This document shows positions 47,843 through 59,116 of a DNA stretch of 64,000 nucleotides, in pieces; the stretch's first letter is position 1; the number at the start of each line of letters is the position of its first letter. A program made the translations under genes and the position numbers. Under the pieces are notes generated by a model. That model did not search any database, was not told the origin of the DNA, and saw only the letters and a list, made by a program, of their open reading frames with translations. The DNA is taken from NCBI GenBank assembly GCA_963942565.1, contig OZ012694.1, positions 37,457,938-37,521,937 on the forward strand, in the 5' to 3' direction. Origin of the DNA: Maea johnstoni. Its lineage: Eukaryota > Annelida > Polychaeta > Spionida > Magelonidae.

Positions 47843-47851
47843 TATATATAT

Positions 47852-48499
47852 CCTTGTTTGATCTTATTGAGAAGTATTCTATTGCATGTAAAGTTGTATT
47901 AAAATAAAATAAAATATGCCCTTTATAAAATCTTTGTTGTCCATTAAAGTTATTTCTTTTCCAGTTATCTTTTTCAAATAGGCTAACTTAGTTTAATCAG
48001 AATTTTTTCTCTGATCATTTAAGCATAGAAATATTAACCATGTAACTTCTGAGGTCTCTCCCATTTGTCTTAAGGTTGGCATATTACATACAATTTATCC
48101 ACTTCTATTGTTTCACGCTTTCATCCTTGAGCAGCTTCAAAGGCATGATTCATACAGTGCTGCCATCTATTGCCAGATGGCACATTTACTACTCTTATTT
48201 AACCCATTTACATCGGGAGTGCACACATGGTCTGACGACTTTAGACACAACTTATCAATTAAAGAAATATCCAGAAAATATTTGTAAAGAGATTGTTAAA
48301 CCATAAATTAAGAACACATTTTGATCAAATATATCTAGAAATATTGCTTTGCTATCAAGATATTTCCATATATCATATATTATATGTCTGACATTGTCAG
48401 GTCATGATTTAGCTCCAGATGGTCATAAGGGTTTCCGTATCAACAGTATCCCCACCTGGCGATGCCAAGCGTTAATATCCCAACTGTCCATTGCCATGG
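47852..48499. other. non-coding region with old repeat words
   Basis: The phrase CATTTACATCGGGAGTGCAC followed by ATGGTCTGAC near 48206 recurs in diverged form near 48652, 51062 and 51943, so old copies of one repeat are scattered here. Confidence 0.45.
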
Positions 48500-50180
48500 G
48501 GATGTAGCACGGTTTATATCTTTTCCAATTTCCTCTTTAAATATGCATGTTGAAAACCCACGCAAATGAATAGGAATATAAATTTCAATGTAGCTCCGAA
48601 CCGTGTGACCTCATCATGGAGGAACTAAGTGCACAATAATACTTATTCATCCCATTTGCATCTGAAGTGCATACAGGGTCTGCCACTGTGGAACATAAAT
48701 CATCAAATTCAGAACAATTAGGGACAAAAATTGAAAAGGGAGTATTTCACCCATCCATAATAAACAGTTACAGTTTTAAAAAATGTTCTAGTTAAAATTT
48801 AAAATATCTAGTTGTATCAAGATAGCCTGGGTAACAGAGTATCAAAATGCATTCACCTTCAGCAGATAAATATCCTTGCTCTGAAAGGGCCTCAGACCTC
48901 TGAAGATGACAAGTTACTGCGAACTCTACTTGCTTTCTCTTTGTACGTTTGTTGTAGTATAAATAACAGACGCGTAGCACTGCATTTTGACAATTTATTG
49001 CATCTTAATCACTCACATATACATTACATGGTCAATTTGTAAAATCTGCCTTCTGCACTAATCTTCTCACAACACTTTTCACCCATAACTCTAAACGCTA
49101 AACCATATCACCCAAAGTGCTATGGTTTAGTGTAGGTGCATGTTGTATAATTAACACTAGGGCCACACAACAAATGCTCATTTCCCATAAGATACAAAAG
49201 AATATCCCACATATATTTAGTGCACTTCCTGTATTTTCTAAAATAAGATTATGGCTAATTGTCAAGTAATTGACATGGTGTGTGTTATATGTGGTTATTT
49301 ATTTGCCATTAAGTCTGAACTGACTTTCTATATCCTAGTCTACTGTGCGCTCAAGTGACTGTAAAGGGCTGAAATATTCTAAATGATGCTTGTCAAAATG
49401 TGTATATCATGTTCATTCCATTTTAAATACATAGATGGTAAAACATTTAAGTGTTTAAATAGATTTTTGCTGGACATAACCCTTCCAATGCTGAGGCTAC
49501 TTTGGTCCAAAGCACAAGGAGATAACGATGTTTCAAAATCATCTGAATTCTGCCATGTTAGTATTCATTAGATAGCTCTCGATGAGCACTCTCAGGAAGG
49601 TATCCATGTGACAGGTTTTCAGTCATTTCTCAGGTTTTTTGCATCGTTTTGTATTGGCCAAATAAGCCACCAGCAGCATAAAGACTAAACCCTTCTGCAA
49701 GCCTGCAACAACCAAAACAGCAGTACTATTTTGGTGATACCTTTCAGAAATGTCATCGCAAAAGCTATATATATGGCCATATTTCAAATGAATCGCTGAT
49801 TCATGCTTATTTCCAAGAAAATGATTGTGTAAAGTGTGATCAATGCAGACTGCACCTGTCTAGGGGAACTTTAGGCAAGAATGGCTCATTAGTCTTAATT
49901 AACTGTCACCTCTATAAAGATGCAGAAATAGTGAATATCATTATGCCAAACCACTGCGTGTGTTCTCAGACTGACAGGGCTGGCTCGAAAGCACAGTCAG
50001 TTGTGTTGATCATTAACCCAGAATCTGGGTAACAACTGGGAGACACTAACTAACCTGTTGTGCCTAGACAGGAAATATCCGCATGCATGTAATGACCTGC
50101 TAATGACCATTCAACTGAGTTAGTCTGCAGAACCCCCACAGAGCCTGTACATGACCCAAAGCACCTGTATTTTGAAGACT
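48500..50180. repeat. segmental duplication, copy 1 (~1.7 kb)
   Basis: It starts near CTTTAAATATGCATGTTGA, runs through CCTCATCATGGAGGAA and ATTATGGCTAATTGTCA, and ends near CCCACAGAGCCTGTACATGA. All of these recur in order in copy 2 at 50915-53500. Copy 1 carries a TTAA-type MITE (49477-49689) that copy 2 lacks at the matching place. Confidence 0.85.
49477..49689 (+). mobile_element. TTAA-type MITE (~213 bp)
   Basis: The left end is TAACCCTTCCAATGCTGAGG and the right end is GCCACCAGCAGCATAAAGAC, partly inverted versions of each other in the family consensus (CCCTTCCAATGCTG.../...CAGCAGCATAAGGG). The TTAA flank and CCC start suggest a piggyBac-type non-autonomous element. It is absent from the sister duplicate at ~52930, so it inserted after the duplication or was lost from copy 2. 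Confidence 0.65.
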
Positions 50181-50914
50181 CCCCTAGACCTTCATTTTCA
50201 TATATTGCAATATATCACCCAACCATAATAAACAATTACAGTTAACAAGAAGGACACCTGTGGCATCAACATGTCGCTAAGAGTGAAAAGTTGCTTGGCC
50301 TTGTTTTTTATAACTCTTTGCTTTTTGTGTTTTAAATTTTTTGGGATTGGAATGATTTACCTGCTTGTAGGCTTCGTTTTTATTTTATTTGTTTTTCCAG
50401 TTGTCCGGCTTACAACTCCTTCATGGTTTGCATGCGAAAAGCTGATAAGAATTGTTCTGACTTATGTATGAAAACAATATGTTTCCCAATGTATTCAACT
50501 TGTACTAGTTTAAGAAAATAGTGTACTTGTAAATGAGGTTATTGATGTATATCACAATATGAAAATTAAATCAACTGTATTTAATGTGTAAGATTTCTTG
50601 AATATTGTTGCCAAAAAGTAAAATACCTGAGCCTCAGAACAATATTTAACAACTTCAGGGCACATCCTTTTTCAAAGGATGCATACATTTGAGTCTGACT
50701 CAGAGTACCAATTTCCACAAAGACAAAACTAACAAAATAAACCAAAAAGGTAACTCTTCAACTAATCACCAAAGATCGTTGCAGGAAAACTTTTGCCAGA
50801 AAGGCGCATGGACAGATATACCGAGGCTCCCAAAAATCCTGAACACCCAAACCCCTGGAAATGTACCACGTGCAGATGAAACTGCCAATGCGTTGAATTT
50901 ACATGGCTAAAGCA

Positions 50915-53500
50915 CATTTATGTCTTATCCAATTTAGCCTCTTTAAATATGCATGTTGAGAACCCACGCAGATGAATAGGAATATAAATTTCAATCTGAT
51001 GTAGTTCTGAACTGAGTGACCTCATCATGGAGGAAATAAGTGAACAATAATTCTTATTCATCACATTTGCATCTCCAGTGCATACAAGGTCTGACAATTA
51101 GGAACATTAATCATCAAATTCAGAACTATTAGGGACAAAAAGTAGAAAAGGGAGTATTTCATCCAACCAGAATAACAATTACAGTTTAAAAAATTCAAAC
51201 TGTTGTTTTGAGATAGTGGAGACCATGAGTATTGACCAGGTGTGAACATGTTATACAGGTACTAGCAACAAAGTGCCTGGGTAACATAGTATCAAAATAC
51301 ATCAATCATATTGCACCTTCAGCAGATACAGATGTGTATGATGATAAATATCCTTGCTCTGAAAGGTCCTCAGACCTCTGAAGATGACAAGTTACTGTGA
51401 ACACTACTTGCTTTTTATTTGTACATTTGTTGTAATAACATAACAGACACATAGCACTGCATTTTGACAATTTATTTCATCTTAATCAGTCACATATACA
51501 TGGTCAATCTGTAAAATCTGCCTTCTGCACTAATTTTCTCACAACTATTTTCACCCATCACTCACCAATTAGTATAAATAATGACAATGTGCTATGGTTT
51601 AGTGTGGGTGCATGTTTTATAACTAACACTAGGGCCACACAACAAATGCTCATTTCCCATTACATGGGAGGAAACAGTTTTACAAGTCTTTTTCATACAT
51701 GGAGTTCGTATTTGTCTGAATGTGATTTATTACATTACAAAGCAATATTTTGAGAATTATTAGACTTACAGTTGTTGTTCTTGATAAATTTAGCAATAAT
51801 CTCTTCAAAAATCTATCAATTATCAACCTGTTGGATCAGTTATGTTTAAAGGTTAAAATAGTTCTCATTAAAAACTAGCATCTAGAAGCCATGGTATTTA
51901 TGATAATAACATGATGACAAAGACTGATTAAACCATTTTGCAATTTAAGCGCAAACATGGTCTGACAACTTGACCATAATTCATAATATTGAGTAATATT
52001 TGAAAAATGTTTGAAGGATTATTTAACCCATCATTAACACCAGCTTTCAGTCAAACATTTCTCAGGAATATTACTTAAGGATCAAGATACTTTCCTACAC
52101 ATCAGACCATATATGCTCTAGGTATAAAGGGTTACTATACATTGAAGCAAAGTGTGAGTTGTGTTGCCAGTAGTGGTGTTTTAAATAATTTCTAGTAAGA
52201 GCCACATAAGGTTGGCAGGCCAGACATTCAGTTGAGAATTTGAGCATACTTGTACAGCATATTGTGTGCGTTTGAACCATAACCCTCAACATTTGAATCC
52301 ATATTCCATTCATCCCAGATCTTCCTGACAAATGCTGTCTGAAAGGTGCTTTTGTAAATATCTTTGGAATCAAACAGGAATTCCTCAATCATTTGAAGGA
52401 AAGTTAATGACTAGGCTCAAATCTAGCTTTCTTTTTTTAGATATTTAGGTAGATTTAGTAAAATGCTCTGGTCGTAAAGATATTTCCCATATAGTCAGGG
52501 CATTTTTGGGCACTAGATTGAAATCAGAGGATTCATGTTGTGGGCTGTTCCAAAAGAACCTTTAGTTAGTTCTCCTTCCCGCCACCAGGTGTATGGTCAT
52601 AGGGTTACATTAGAACTACTCTTATAAAGCTGCAATGCTCACAAACAAAGCTGATCTTTCTCCTCATAAGATACAAAACAACATCCCATATATATTTAGT
52701 GCACAATAAGTATTTTCTTTAATTAGATTATGGCTAATTGTCATGTAATTGACATAGTGTGTATTATATGTGGTTATTTATTTGCCATTAAGGCTGAATT
52801 GACTTTCTATATCCTAGTCTAATGTGTAGTCAAGTGACTGTGAGGGACTGAAATATTCTAAATGATGCTTGTTCAAATTTGTATATCATGTTCATCACAT
52901 TTAAATGAAAATACACAGATGATAAAAAAGTAGGTGCTTAAATACATGGCTTTTTCTGAATATAAAGAATCATCTGCCTTAACCCATTCATGCCTGCAGC
53001 AACCCAAAACAGCAGTACTATTTTGATGATACCTTTCAGACCAACACTTCAACACTTACATATTTGTAGAAATGTCATCTCAAATGCTATATATGTCCAT
53101 ACATTACTTCAAAATATCTGGCTAGATCATGCTTATTTCCAAGTAAATCATTGTGTAAAATGCGATCAATGCAGACTGCACCTGTCCAGGGGAACTCTAG
53201 GCAAGAATGGCTCATTAGTCTTATTTGATTGTCATATAATAAAGTATAATTAATATGCAGAAATAGTACATGTCATTATGCCAAACCACTGCGTGCGTTC
53301 TCAGACTGACAGGGCTGGCGCCAAGCAGTTGTGTTGATCATTAACCCTGATTCTGAGTAATCCAGAAATAACTGGCAGACACTAACTAACCTGTTGTGCC
53401 TAGACAGGAAATATCTACATGTATCTAAGCACCTGCTAATATAACCATTCAGCTAAGTAAGTCTATAGGATCCCCACAGAGCCTGTACATCCTGTACAGC
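50915..53500. repeat. segmental duplication, copy 2, interrupted by a ~1-kb segment
   Basis: It aligns with copy 1 from CTCTTTAAATATGCATGTTG to TCATTTCCCATTA (about 51660). It resumes at CTCATAAGATACAAAACAAC (about 52663) and continues to CCCACAGAGCCTGTACAT near 53480. The intervening ~1 kb (51661-52662) has no counterpart in copy 1. Confidence 0.85.
51661..52662. other. ~1-kb segment unique to duplication copy 2
   Basis: It begins TACATGGGAGGAAACAG and ends CTGATCTTTCTC. No coding capacity or clear terminal repeats are seen. It could be an insertion in copy 2 or a deletion from copy 1. Confidence 0.5.
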
Positions 53501-53524
53501 TGCATTTTCAAGTCATGAACTCAT

Positions 53525-53608
53525 ATGCCAGGGTTTCAGTAATTTTTTAAATTTTTTTTGCCTCATTTTGTATCAGCAAAATTAGCCAACAGCAACACAA
53601 GGGTTAAT
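53525..53608 (+). mobile_element. TTAA-type MITE, right-end fragment
   Basis: CCAGGGTTTCAGTAATTTTT through TTAGCCAACAGCAACACAAG and GGTTAA matches the right third of the MITE family. Confidence 0.5.
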
Positions 53609-54004
53609 GAATGTTGATATGTCTGAGGCCTATATTGATTGTTGCTAGCAGCTTTCACACTTAAGCCAAGCTATACATAGACATGTTTTGGACAGCCCTT
53701 TTGATAAGATATTCCAGAACTCATAACTGATTTTGCATACTCGGCTTTATAATTTACGATCAGTTTCAAGCAAGAAGATGATTTCAATAAACTAGTGACC
53801 CGTAAGACCAATCTCATCATGAGACCTACAGCCTTCTTGTAATATAGCAATCACACAATAACAGGTTATCCTACTTTGATGATAGCACTCTCAGAAAAAG
53901 TTTAAAATGCAACTCCATCATGTGACCATAAAGTTAGTGTTTCACTATAGGTCAAAGCAAGATATAACCTTTTCATATGGTTAGAAGCTAAAATATACTC
54001 ACAG

Positions 54005-56240
54005 CAGTTAGTTGTGGCCATAACAGTGTCACTTGATTAAAGATCATGCTATTCCCAGGGCTAAATGTGGCCATAAAGTTGTCACTTAATTGAGGACCAT
54101 GATATTCCACGGCCAGATGTGGCCTTAGACATTGTCACCTAATTGAAGATCATAATATTTCCATAGCTAGATGTGGCCATAAAAGTGTCACCTGATTGAA
54201 GATCATACTATTTCCATAGCTAGATGTGGCCATAAAAGTGTCACCTGATTGAAGATCATACTATTTCCATAGCTAGATGTGGCCATAAAAGTGTCACCTG
54301 ATTGAAGGTCATAATATTTCCATAGCTAGATGTGGCCATAAAAGTGTCACCTGATTGAAGACCATAATATTTCCATAGCTAGATGTGGCCATAAAAGTGT
54401 CACCTGATTGAAGATCATACTATTTCCATAGCTAGATGTGGCCATAAAAGTGTCACCTGATTGAAGATCATACTATTTCCATAGCTAGATGTGGCCATAA
54501 AAGTGTCACCTGATTGAAGGTCATAATATTTCCATAGCTAGATGTGGCCATAAAAGTGTCACCTGATTGAAGACCATAATATTTCCATAGCTAGATGTGG
54601 CCATAAAAGTGTCACCTGATTGAAGATCATACTATTTCCATAGCTAGATGTGGCCATAAAAGTGTCACCTGATTGAAGATCATACTATTTCCATAGCTAG
54701 ATGTGGCCATAAAAGTGTCACCTGATTGAAGGTCATAATATTTCCATAGCTAGATGTGGCCATAAAAGTGTCACCTGATTGAAAATCATAATATTTCCAT
54801 AGCTAGATGTGGCCATAAAAGTGTCACCTGATTGAAGATCGTACTATTCCCATAGCTAGATGTGGCCATAAAAGTGTCACCTGATTGAAAATCATAATAT
54901 TTCCATAGCTAGATGTGGCCATAAAAGTGTCACCTGATTGAAGATCATACTATTTCCATAGCTAGATATGGCCATAAAAGTTGCCTCCTTATTAAAGATC
55001 GTACTATTCCCATAGCTAGATGTGGCCATAAAAGTGTCACCTGATTGAAAATCATAATATTTCCATAGCTAGATGTGGCCATAAAAGTGTCACCTGATTG
55101 AAGATCGTACTATTCCCATAGCTAGATGTGGCCATAAAAGTGTCACCTGATTGAAGATCGTACTATTCCCATAGCTAGATGTGGCCATAAAAGTGTCACC
55201 TGATTGAAGATCATACTATTCCCATAGCTAGATGTGGCCATAAAAGTGTCACCTGATTGAAGATCATACTATTTCCATAGCTAGATGTGGCCATAAAAGT
55301 GTCACCTGATTGAAGATCATACTATTTCCATAGCTAGATGTGGCCATAAAAGTGTCACCTGATTGAAGATCATAATATTTCCATAGCTAGATGTGGCCAT
55401 AAAAGTGTCACCTGATTGAAGATCATACTATTTCCACAGCTAGATGTGGCCATAAAAGTGTCACCTGATTGAAGATCATACTATTTCCACAGCTAGATGT
55501 GGCCATAAAAGTGTCACCTAATTGTAGATCATACTATTTCCATAGCTAGATATGGCCATAAAAGTGTCACCTGATTGAAGATCATACTATTTCCATAGCT
55601 AGATGTGGCCATAAAAGTCTCACCTGATTGAAGATCATACTATTCCCATAGCTAGATGTGGCCATAAAAGTGTCACCTGATTGAAGATCATACTATTTCC
55701 ATAGCTAGATGTGGCCATAAAAGTGTCACCTGATTGAAGATCATAATATTTCCATAGCTAGATGTGGCCATAAAAGTGTCACCTGATTGAAGATCATACT
55801 ATTTCCATAGCTAGATGTGGCCATAAAAGTGTCACCTGATTGAAGATCGTACTATTCCCATAGCTAGATGTGGCCATAAAAGTGTCACCTGATTGAAGAT
55901 CATACTATTTCCATAGCTAGATGTGGCTATTAAAGTTGCCACCTTATTAAAGACCATGATATTTTTACAGCTAGATGTGGCCATAAAAGTTGCCACCTTA
56001 TTAAAGACCATGATATTTTTACAGCTAGATGTGGCCATAAACATTGTCACCTAATTAAAGGTCATGCTATTGCCACAGCTAAATGTGGCCTTAAACATTA
56101 TCATCTGATTCAAAGCCATGCTATTTCCAGAGCTAGATTATTATCACCTAATTGAAGATCATGATATTCCCACAGCTAGACGTGGCTAATAAATAGGCAA
56201 GTGGCAATAAATTGAATATCACAAATACATTGCCTGGAAG
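54005..56240. repeat. 53-bp minisatellite, about 40 copies, with 4-unit higher-order structure
   Basis: The unit contains GTGTCACCTGATTGAAGATC and CATAGCTAGATGTGGCCATA, with exact 53-base spacing (e.g. 54185, 54238). Variants differ in the words ATCATACT, GTCATAAT, ACCATAAT and ATCGTACT. Between 54181 and 54830 they run A-A-B-C, A-A-B-C, A-A-B-D, a 212-bp higher-order period. Edge copies are diverged, with LTR-free, non-coding character throughout. Confidence 0.95.
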
Positions 56241-56939
56241 ATGTGGTCATGTAATTGTCAATTGATTAGAGGCTAATGAAGGTCATGCCTGAGATATGTA
56301 GATCTGTTCTAGGTTATACTGTATACCGTGTTAATTTTGCGCATATATAGTAATGTGCTCTGAATGCAACTGCCTTTGATGTGCAGTTTTATTTTTGTGG
56401 TGGGTGTTGAATGACACGCTATCATGTCAACATGTTGTAGAACACTAACACAGGAATCGCATGTCCAAACATAGTGTGGTCTTAAAAAATGCAGCCTCCA
56501 GGGGTGCGCAAACTGCACATTTATCAAACTGCCGCAATTTAAACATGGTGTACAGTATGTACTATAAGGTGGCAGAAATCCCCATGGACAAAGAGTACTG
56601 CATGTCATCAACTGCTGCATTGTACTCCCTGATGTGGCCTTGCGTGTGAAGCTTCTCAAGGGCAAAGAAGTAGAGATAGATAAAATGGCTACTGCTTGTG
56701 ACAGAAGCACCATCACGAAAGAGTTTGAAAAGATGTTATAAGAAAATTTGTTATTTTTGTTATCATTACTATCTCTCTTATATATATTTTCAATAAGATC
56801 CTTTCTTCAGAAAGACATTACCATACATTAATAGTGAGACCATTTTGGCCTATCCATTTAATAGGAATAAAGGGGATAAATGAACCTCTGAATAGAGCAG
56901 AAAAATCCTAAGACATGGACAAGAAAGGTTAACAGTATT

Positions 56940-57402
56940 TGCCAAATGATCGAAGGCTCGGATATGTCTTAGTTAAGCAATAACCTCTGAGCCAGAGTTT
57001 GAATTTGCCTTTGACCTAATTAAGCATTGCCCTCTGAGCCAGAGTTTGAATTTGCCTTTGCCCAAATTATGCCTTGACCTCTGAGCCAGAGGTTGAATTT
57101 TGCCTTTGACCTAATTAACCAATAACTTCTGAGCCAGAGGTTGAATTTTGCCTTTGACCTAATTAAGCAATAACCTCTGAGCCAGAGGCTGAATTTTGCC
57201 TTTGACCTAATTGAGCAATAACCTCTGAGCCAGAGGTTGAATTTTTTCTTTGACCTAATTAAGCAATAACCTCTGAGACAGAGGTTGAATTTTGCCTTTG
57301 ACCTACCTCTGAGCCAGAGGTTGAATTTTGCCTTTGACCTAATTAATCATTGACCTCTGACGCAGAGGCTGCATTTGACCTTTGACCTAGTATGTCTTTG
57401 AG
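56940..57402. repeat. ~47-bp tandem repeat, about nine copies, next to the insulysin stop codon
   Basis: The unit is TAACCTCTGAGCCAGAGGTT then GAATTTTGCCTTTGACCTAA. Each unit holds the palindrome-like CTCTGAGCCAGAG and TGCCTTTGACCT, close to a DR1 nuclear-receptor site. The unit nearest the gene has an exact TGACCTTTGACCT (about 57376-57389). It lies in the 3' UTR or immediate downstream flank of the minus-strand insulysin gene. Confidence 0.9.
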
Positions 57403-57507
57403 CTAGAGCTTTGACTTGGCTGCTTGGCTAGGGTTGATGAAAGGCTTGGGTAGAGGGAAGAGACCCAGCTCCCGCTTGAACTCATTCAGGTTCTCAACTT
57501 CAATAGG
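57403..57507 (-). CDS. IDE: insulin-degrading enzyme, terminal coding exon
   Basis: After TTTTTCAG at 57508, 34 codons (PIEVENLNEFKRELGLFPLP, then KPFINPSQAAKSKL) end in a stop. They match the insulysin C-terminus, where vertebrates have [20 protein letters not shown] and end AAKL. Phase 0 joins the preceding exon, which ends LQQ. Insulysin is an M16A zinc metallopeptidase that degrades insulin, amyloid-beta and other small peptides. Its active site lies in the N-terminal half, outside this window. No polyadenylation site was fixed. Confidence 0.93.
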   Translation of the reverse strand, partial: PIEVENLNEFKRELGLFPLPKPFINPSQAAKSKL

Positions 57508-57686
57508 CTGAAAAACAAAAAATAATAAAATAAGTAGACAGATTTGATAATACCTTATAAGGTAGGCCTAATGGGTTTGATGAACATTTGGATATAATTC
57601 CACTCATTCTGGTGCTGCAAGGGCCAACCAAATGGATAAGCAAGCGGGATTTCATCATCCTGGGCAACTTGATTAATAGGCTATTG

Positions 57687-57875
57687 AACCCTTCCAATGC
57701 TGTCTAAAGCACAAGGATGCACAATTTTTGAAAACCATATAAACCCTATTGTATTGGTATTTATTGGATAGCTCTTGCTGAGTATTGTCCGATGAATACC
57801 CATGTGTCAGGGCTTCAGTCATTTTCCAGTTTTCTTGCATCATTTTGTATTGGCCTCAGTAGCAACCAGCAGCAG
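57687..57875 (+). mobile_element. TTAA-type MITE, incomplete copy in the last insulysin intron
   Basis: AACCCTTCCAATGCTG, a deleted inner left part, then GATAGCTC and AGCAACCAGCAGCAG match the family, but the right terminal bases are lost. Confidence 0.6.
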
Positions 57876-57960
57876 TTTTCTCATAAACCGACCAGTCCCT
57901 TTAATATGTAAAAATAATCATTTTTTGTCTGGCCGATTACTTGCACAAATTACAGTAATA

Positions 57961-58135
57961 CAGGTGAACTTGGATATGACGGACTCAATGGGACCAGGAA
58001 AATTGGTCCGTCATATGCAAAATCCGTCGTATGCATATGACGAATACTTGATATGCATCGGACTGGGACCAAGCATATCGTCCGTCATATGCAAAAATCT
58101 CTCGTACAGTGGTCCGTCATATCCAAGTTCACCTG
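57961..58135. mobile_element. 175-bp MITE with perfect 24-bp TIRs and TA flanks (pogo/Tigger-like)
   Basis: The left arm CAGGTGAACTTGGATATGAC is mirrored exactly at the right end. Both ends are flanked by TA (57959-57960, 58136-58137). TA targets and CAG ends fit the Tc1/mariner superfamily, and the TATGACGGAC word recalls Tigger-like TIRs. Several internal GTCCGTCATATGC repeats are further inverted. It lies in the last insulysin intron. Confidence 0.85.
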
Positions 58136-58220
58136 TATATTTCTTTTACATTATCTCATATCCTCTTTGAATATCTTGACAGCAGTAGAGTGAATTGTAG
58201 GTTAGTAGTGGTTGCGTTAC

Positions 58221-58355
58221 CTGTTGAAGGGTGGGTGTGGGGTGAAGACCATCTATGACGTCTGAGGAGACGGACTCAGCTCCGCCCTGCTCCGTCTGCG
58301 GGTACACCTGACAGCTCACCTTGTGGCGCTTTGGGGCATCCGGAGCCAGCTTCTC
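58221..58355 (-). CDS. IDE: insulin-degrading enzyme, penultimate coding exon
   Basis: Between CTCCAG (intron) and CAG|GTAACG, 45 codons in phase 0 begin EKLAPDAPKRHKVSCQVYPQ and end TPTLQQ. Vertebrate insulysin has [20 protein letters not shown] at this point. The segment then diverges in the flexible C-terminal region, as is usual. A 72-base upstream copy of its start provides an alternative in-frame acceptor (see 58356-58427). Confidence 0.93.
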
Positions 58356-58427
58356 CTGGAGTAGAAATAAAGCAGAAAAAATAAGCACGACATAGTGGTG
58401 GTTTGGGACATCTGGAGCTATCTTTTT
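58356..58427 (-). repeat. 72-bp duplication of intron end plus exon start, with usable in-frame acceptor
   Basis: TTTTTCACCAG precedes codons KKIAPDVPNHHYVVLIFS, a diverged copy of the exon start EKLAPDAPKRHKVSCQVY 72 bases downstream. The frame is open from this acceptor through into the true exon. Its use would insert 24 residues, largely hydrophobic at the end (VVLIFSALFLLQ). Confidence 0.8.
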
Positions 58428-58461
58428 CTGGTGAAAAATGTAAGCATGACTTTGTGACACT

Positions 58462-58675
58462 TGACTCTTCCAATGCTGAGGCTACTTTTGTACAAAGCAC
58501 AAGGACACAAAGATTTTTGTAAACCATCTAAACCATGTCATGTTGATATTCATTGGATAGCTCTCACTGAGTACTCTCAGATGAATACCCATGCACTGGG
58601 GTTGCAAATATTTTTCAGGTTTTTAAATAATCATTTTGAATTTGCCAAATTAGCCACCAGCAGCATAAGGGTTAA
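58462..58675 (+). mobile_element. TTAA-type MITE (~214 bp) in an insulysin intron
   Basis: It starts CTCTTCCAATGCTGAGGCTA and ends TTAGCCACCAGCAGCATAAG plus GGTTAA. This is the most complete copy of the family, with the terminal TTAA kept on the right. Confidence 0.7.
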
Positions 58676-58812
58676 GGTACTTAAAGGGCAAAGGTTTCTA
58701 TTAACTTTATTCTTGAGATTTACATAAAAGAAATAAATGTTAAGCCTATCCTGGATTTTTAAATTCCCAGTTTTGTAATTTGTAATAATGGAATAAAACA
58801 CTAGTGCATTAC

Positions 58813-59022
58813 CTTGTAAAATGTCATTATGTCGTCCTTGGTGAGTGTTTTTAGATGTGCCACTTCTACATTGTCTCTGTCAAAGTTGTACTGTTGGCAG
58901 ACAATCTCAGACCAGAACTTCATGTTCTGGGAGGTGAGTTTCTTAGGCAACTCCAGTCTCTTGGCTGCCAGCGCTGCAACATGCTTGTTAAACACCTCCT
59001 CACTCATATCTCCTATATGACT
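58813..59022 (-). CDS. IDE: insulin-degrading enzyme, coding exon (C-terminal domain)
   Basis: It has 70 codons in phase 0, from [20 protein letters not shown] through [20 protein letters not shown] to [13 protein letters not shown], ended by AAG|GTAATG. The stretch [20 protein letters not shown] matches the insulysin substrate-contact region (human FDRDNTEVAYLKTL). Arg of FDRDN is kept, while the residue equal to human Tyr831 is His. Two AG choices exist at the acceptor (59024-59023 or 59022-59021); the first keeps phase 0. Confidence 0.94.
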
Positions 59023-59116
59023 CTACAATACAGGCAATAAAAACAATGAACACAGATATACTACAAGCAAACACCTCCTCACTCATCTCTCCTATATGAC
59101 TCTGAAATACAATTGG
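59023..59116 (-). repeat. 79-bp duplication of intron end plus exon start upstream of the insulysin exon
   Basis: A decoy TATTTCAG at ~59102 precedes AGTCATATAGGAGAGATGAG and TGAGGAGGTGTTTGC, nearly identical to the true exon start at 59022 (AGTCATATAGGAGATATGAG). The spacing of 79 bases is out of frame. Confidence 0.85.

Noticed and set aside
50271-50471. 66-residue strongly hydrophobic ORF that looks like a small membrane protein
   Set aside because: T-rich DNA encodes Phe/Leu/Val by composition. There is no supporting neighbour or conserved counterpart.
56568-56741. Plus-strand open frame ending EIDKMATACDRSTITKEFEK plus ML-stop, protein-like, possibly a terminal exon
   Set aside because: Only 57 codons are open. 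The reading frame upstream is different and no family is recognised, so an exon or processed pseudogene cannot be supported.
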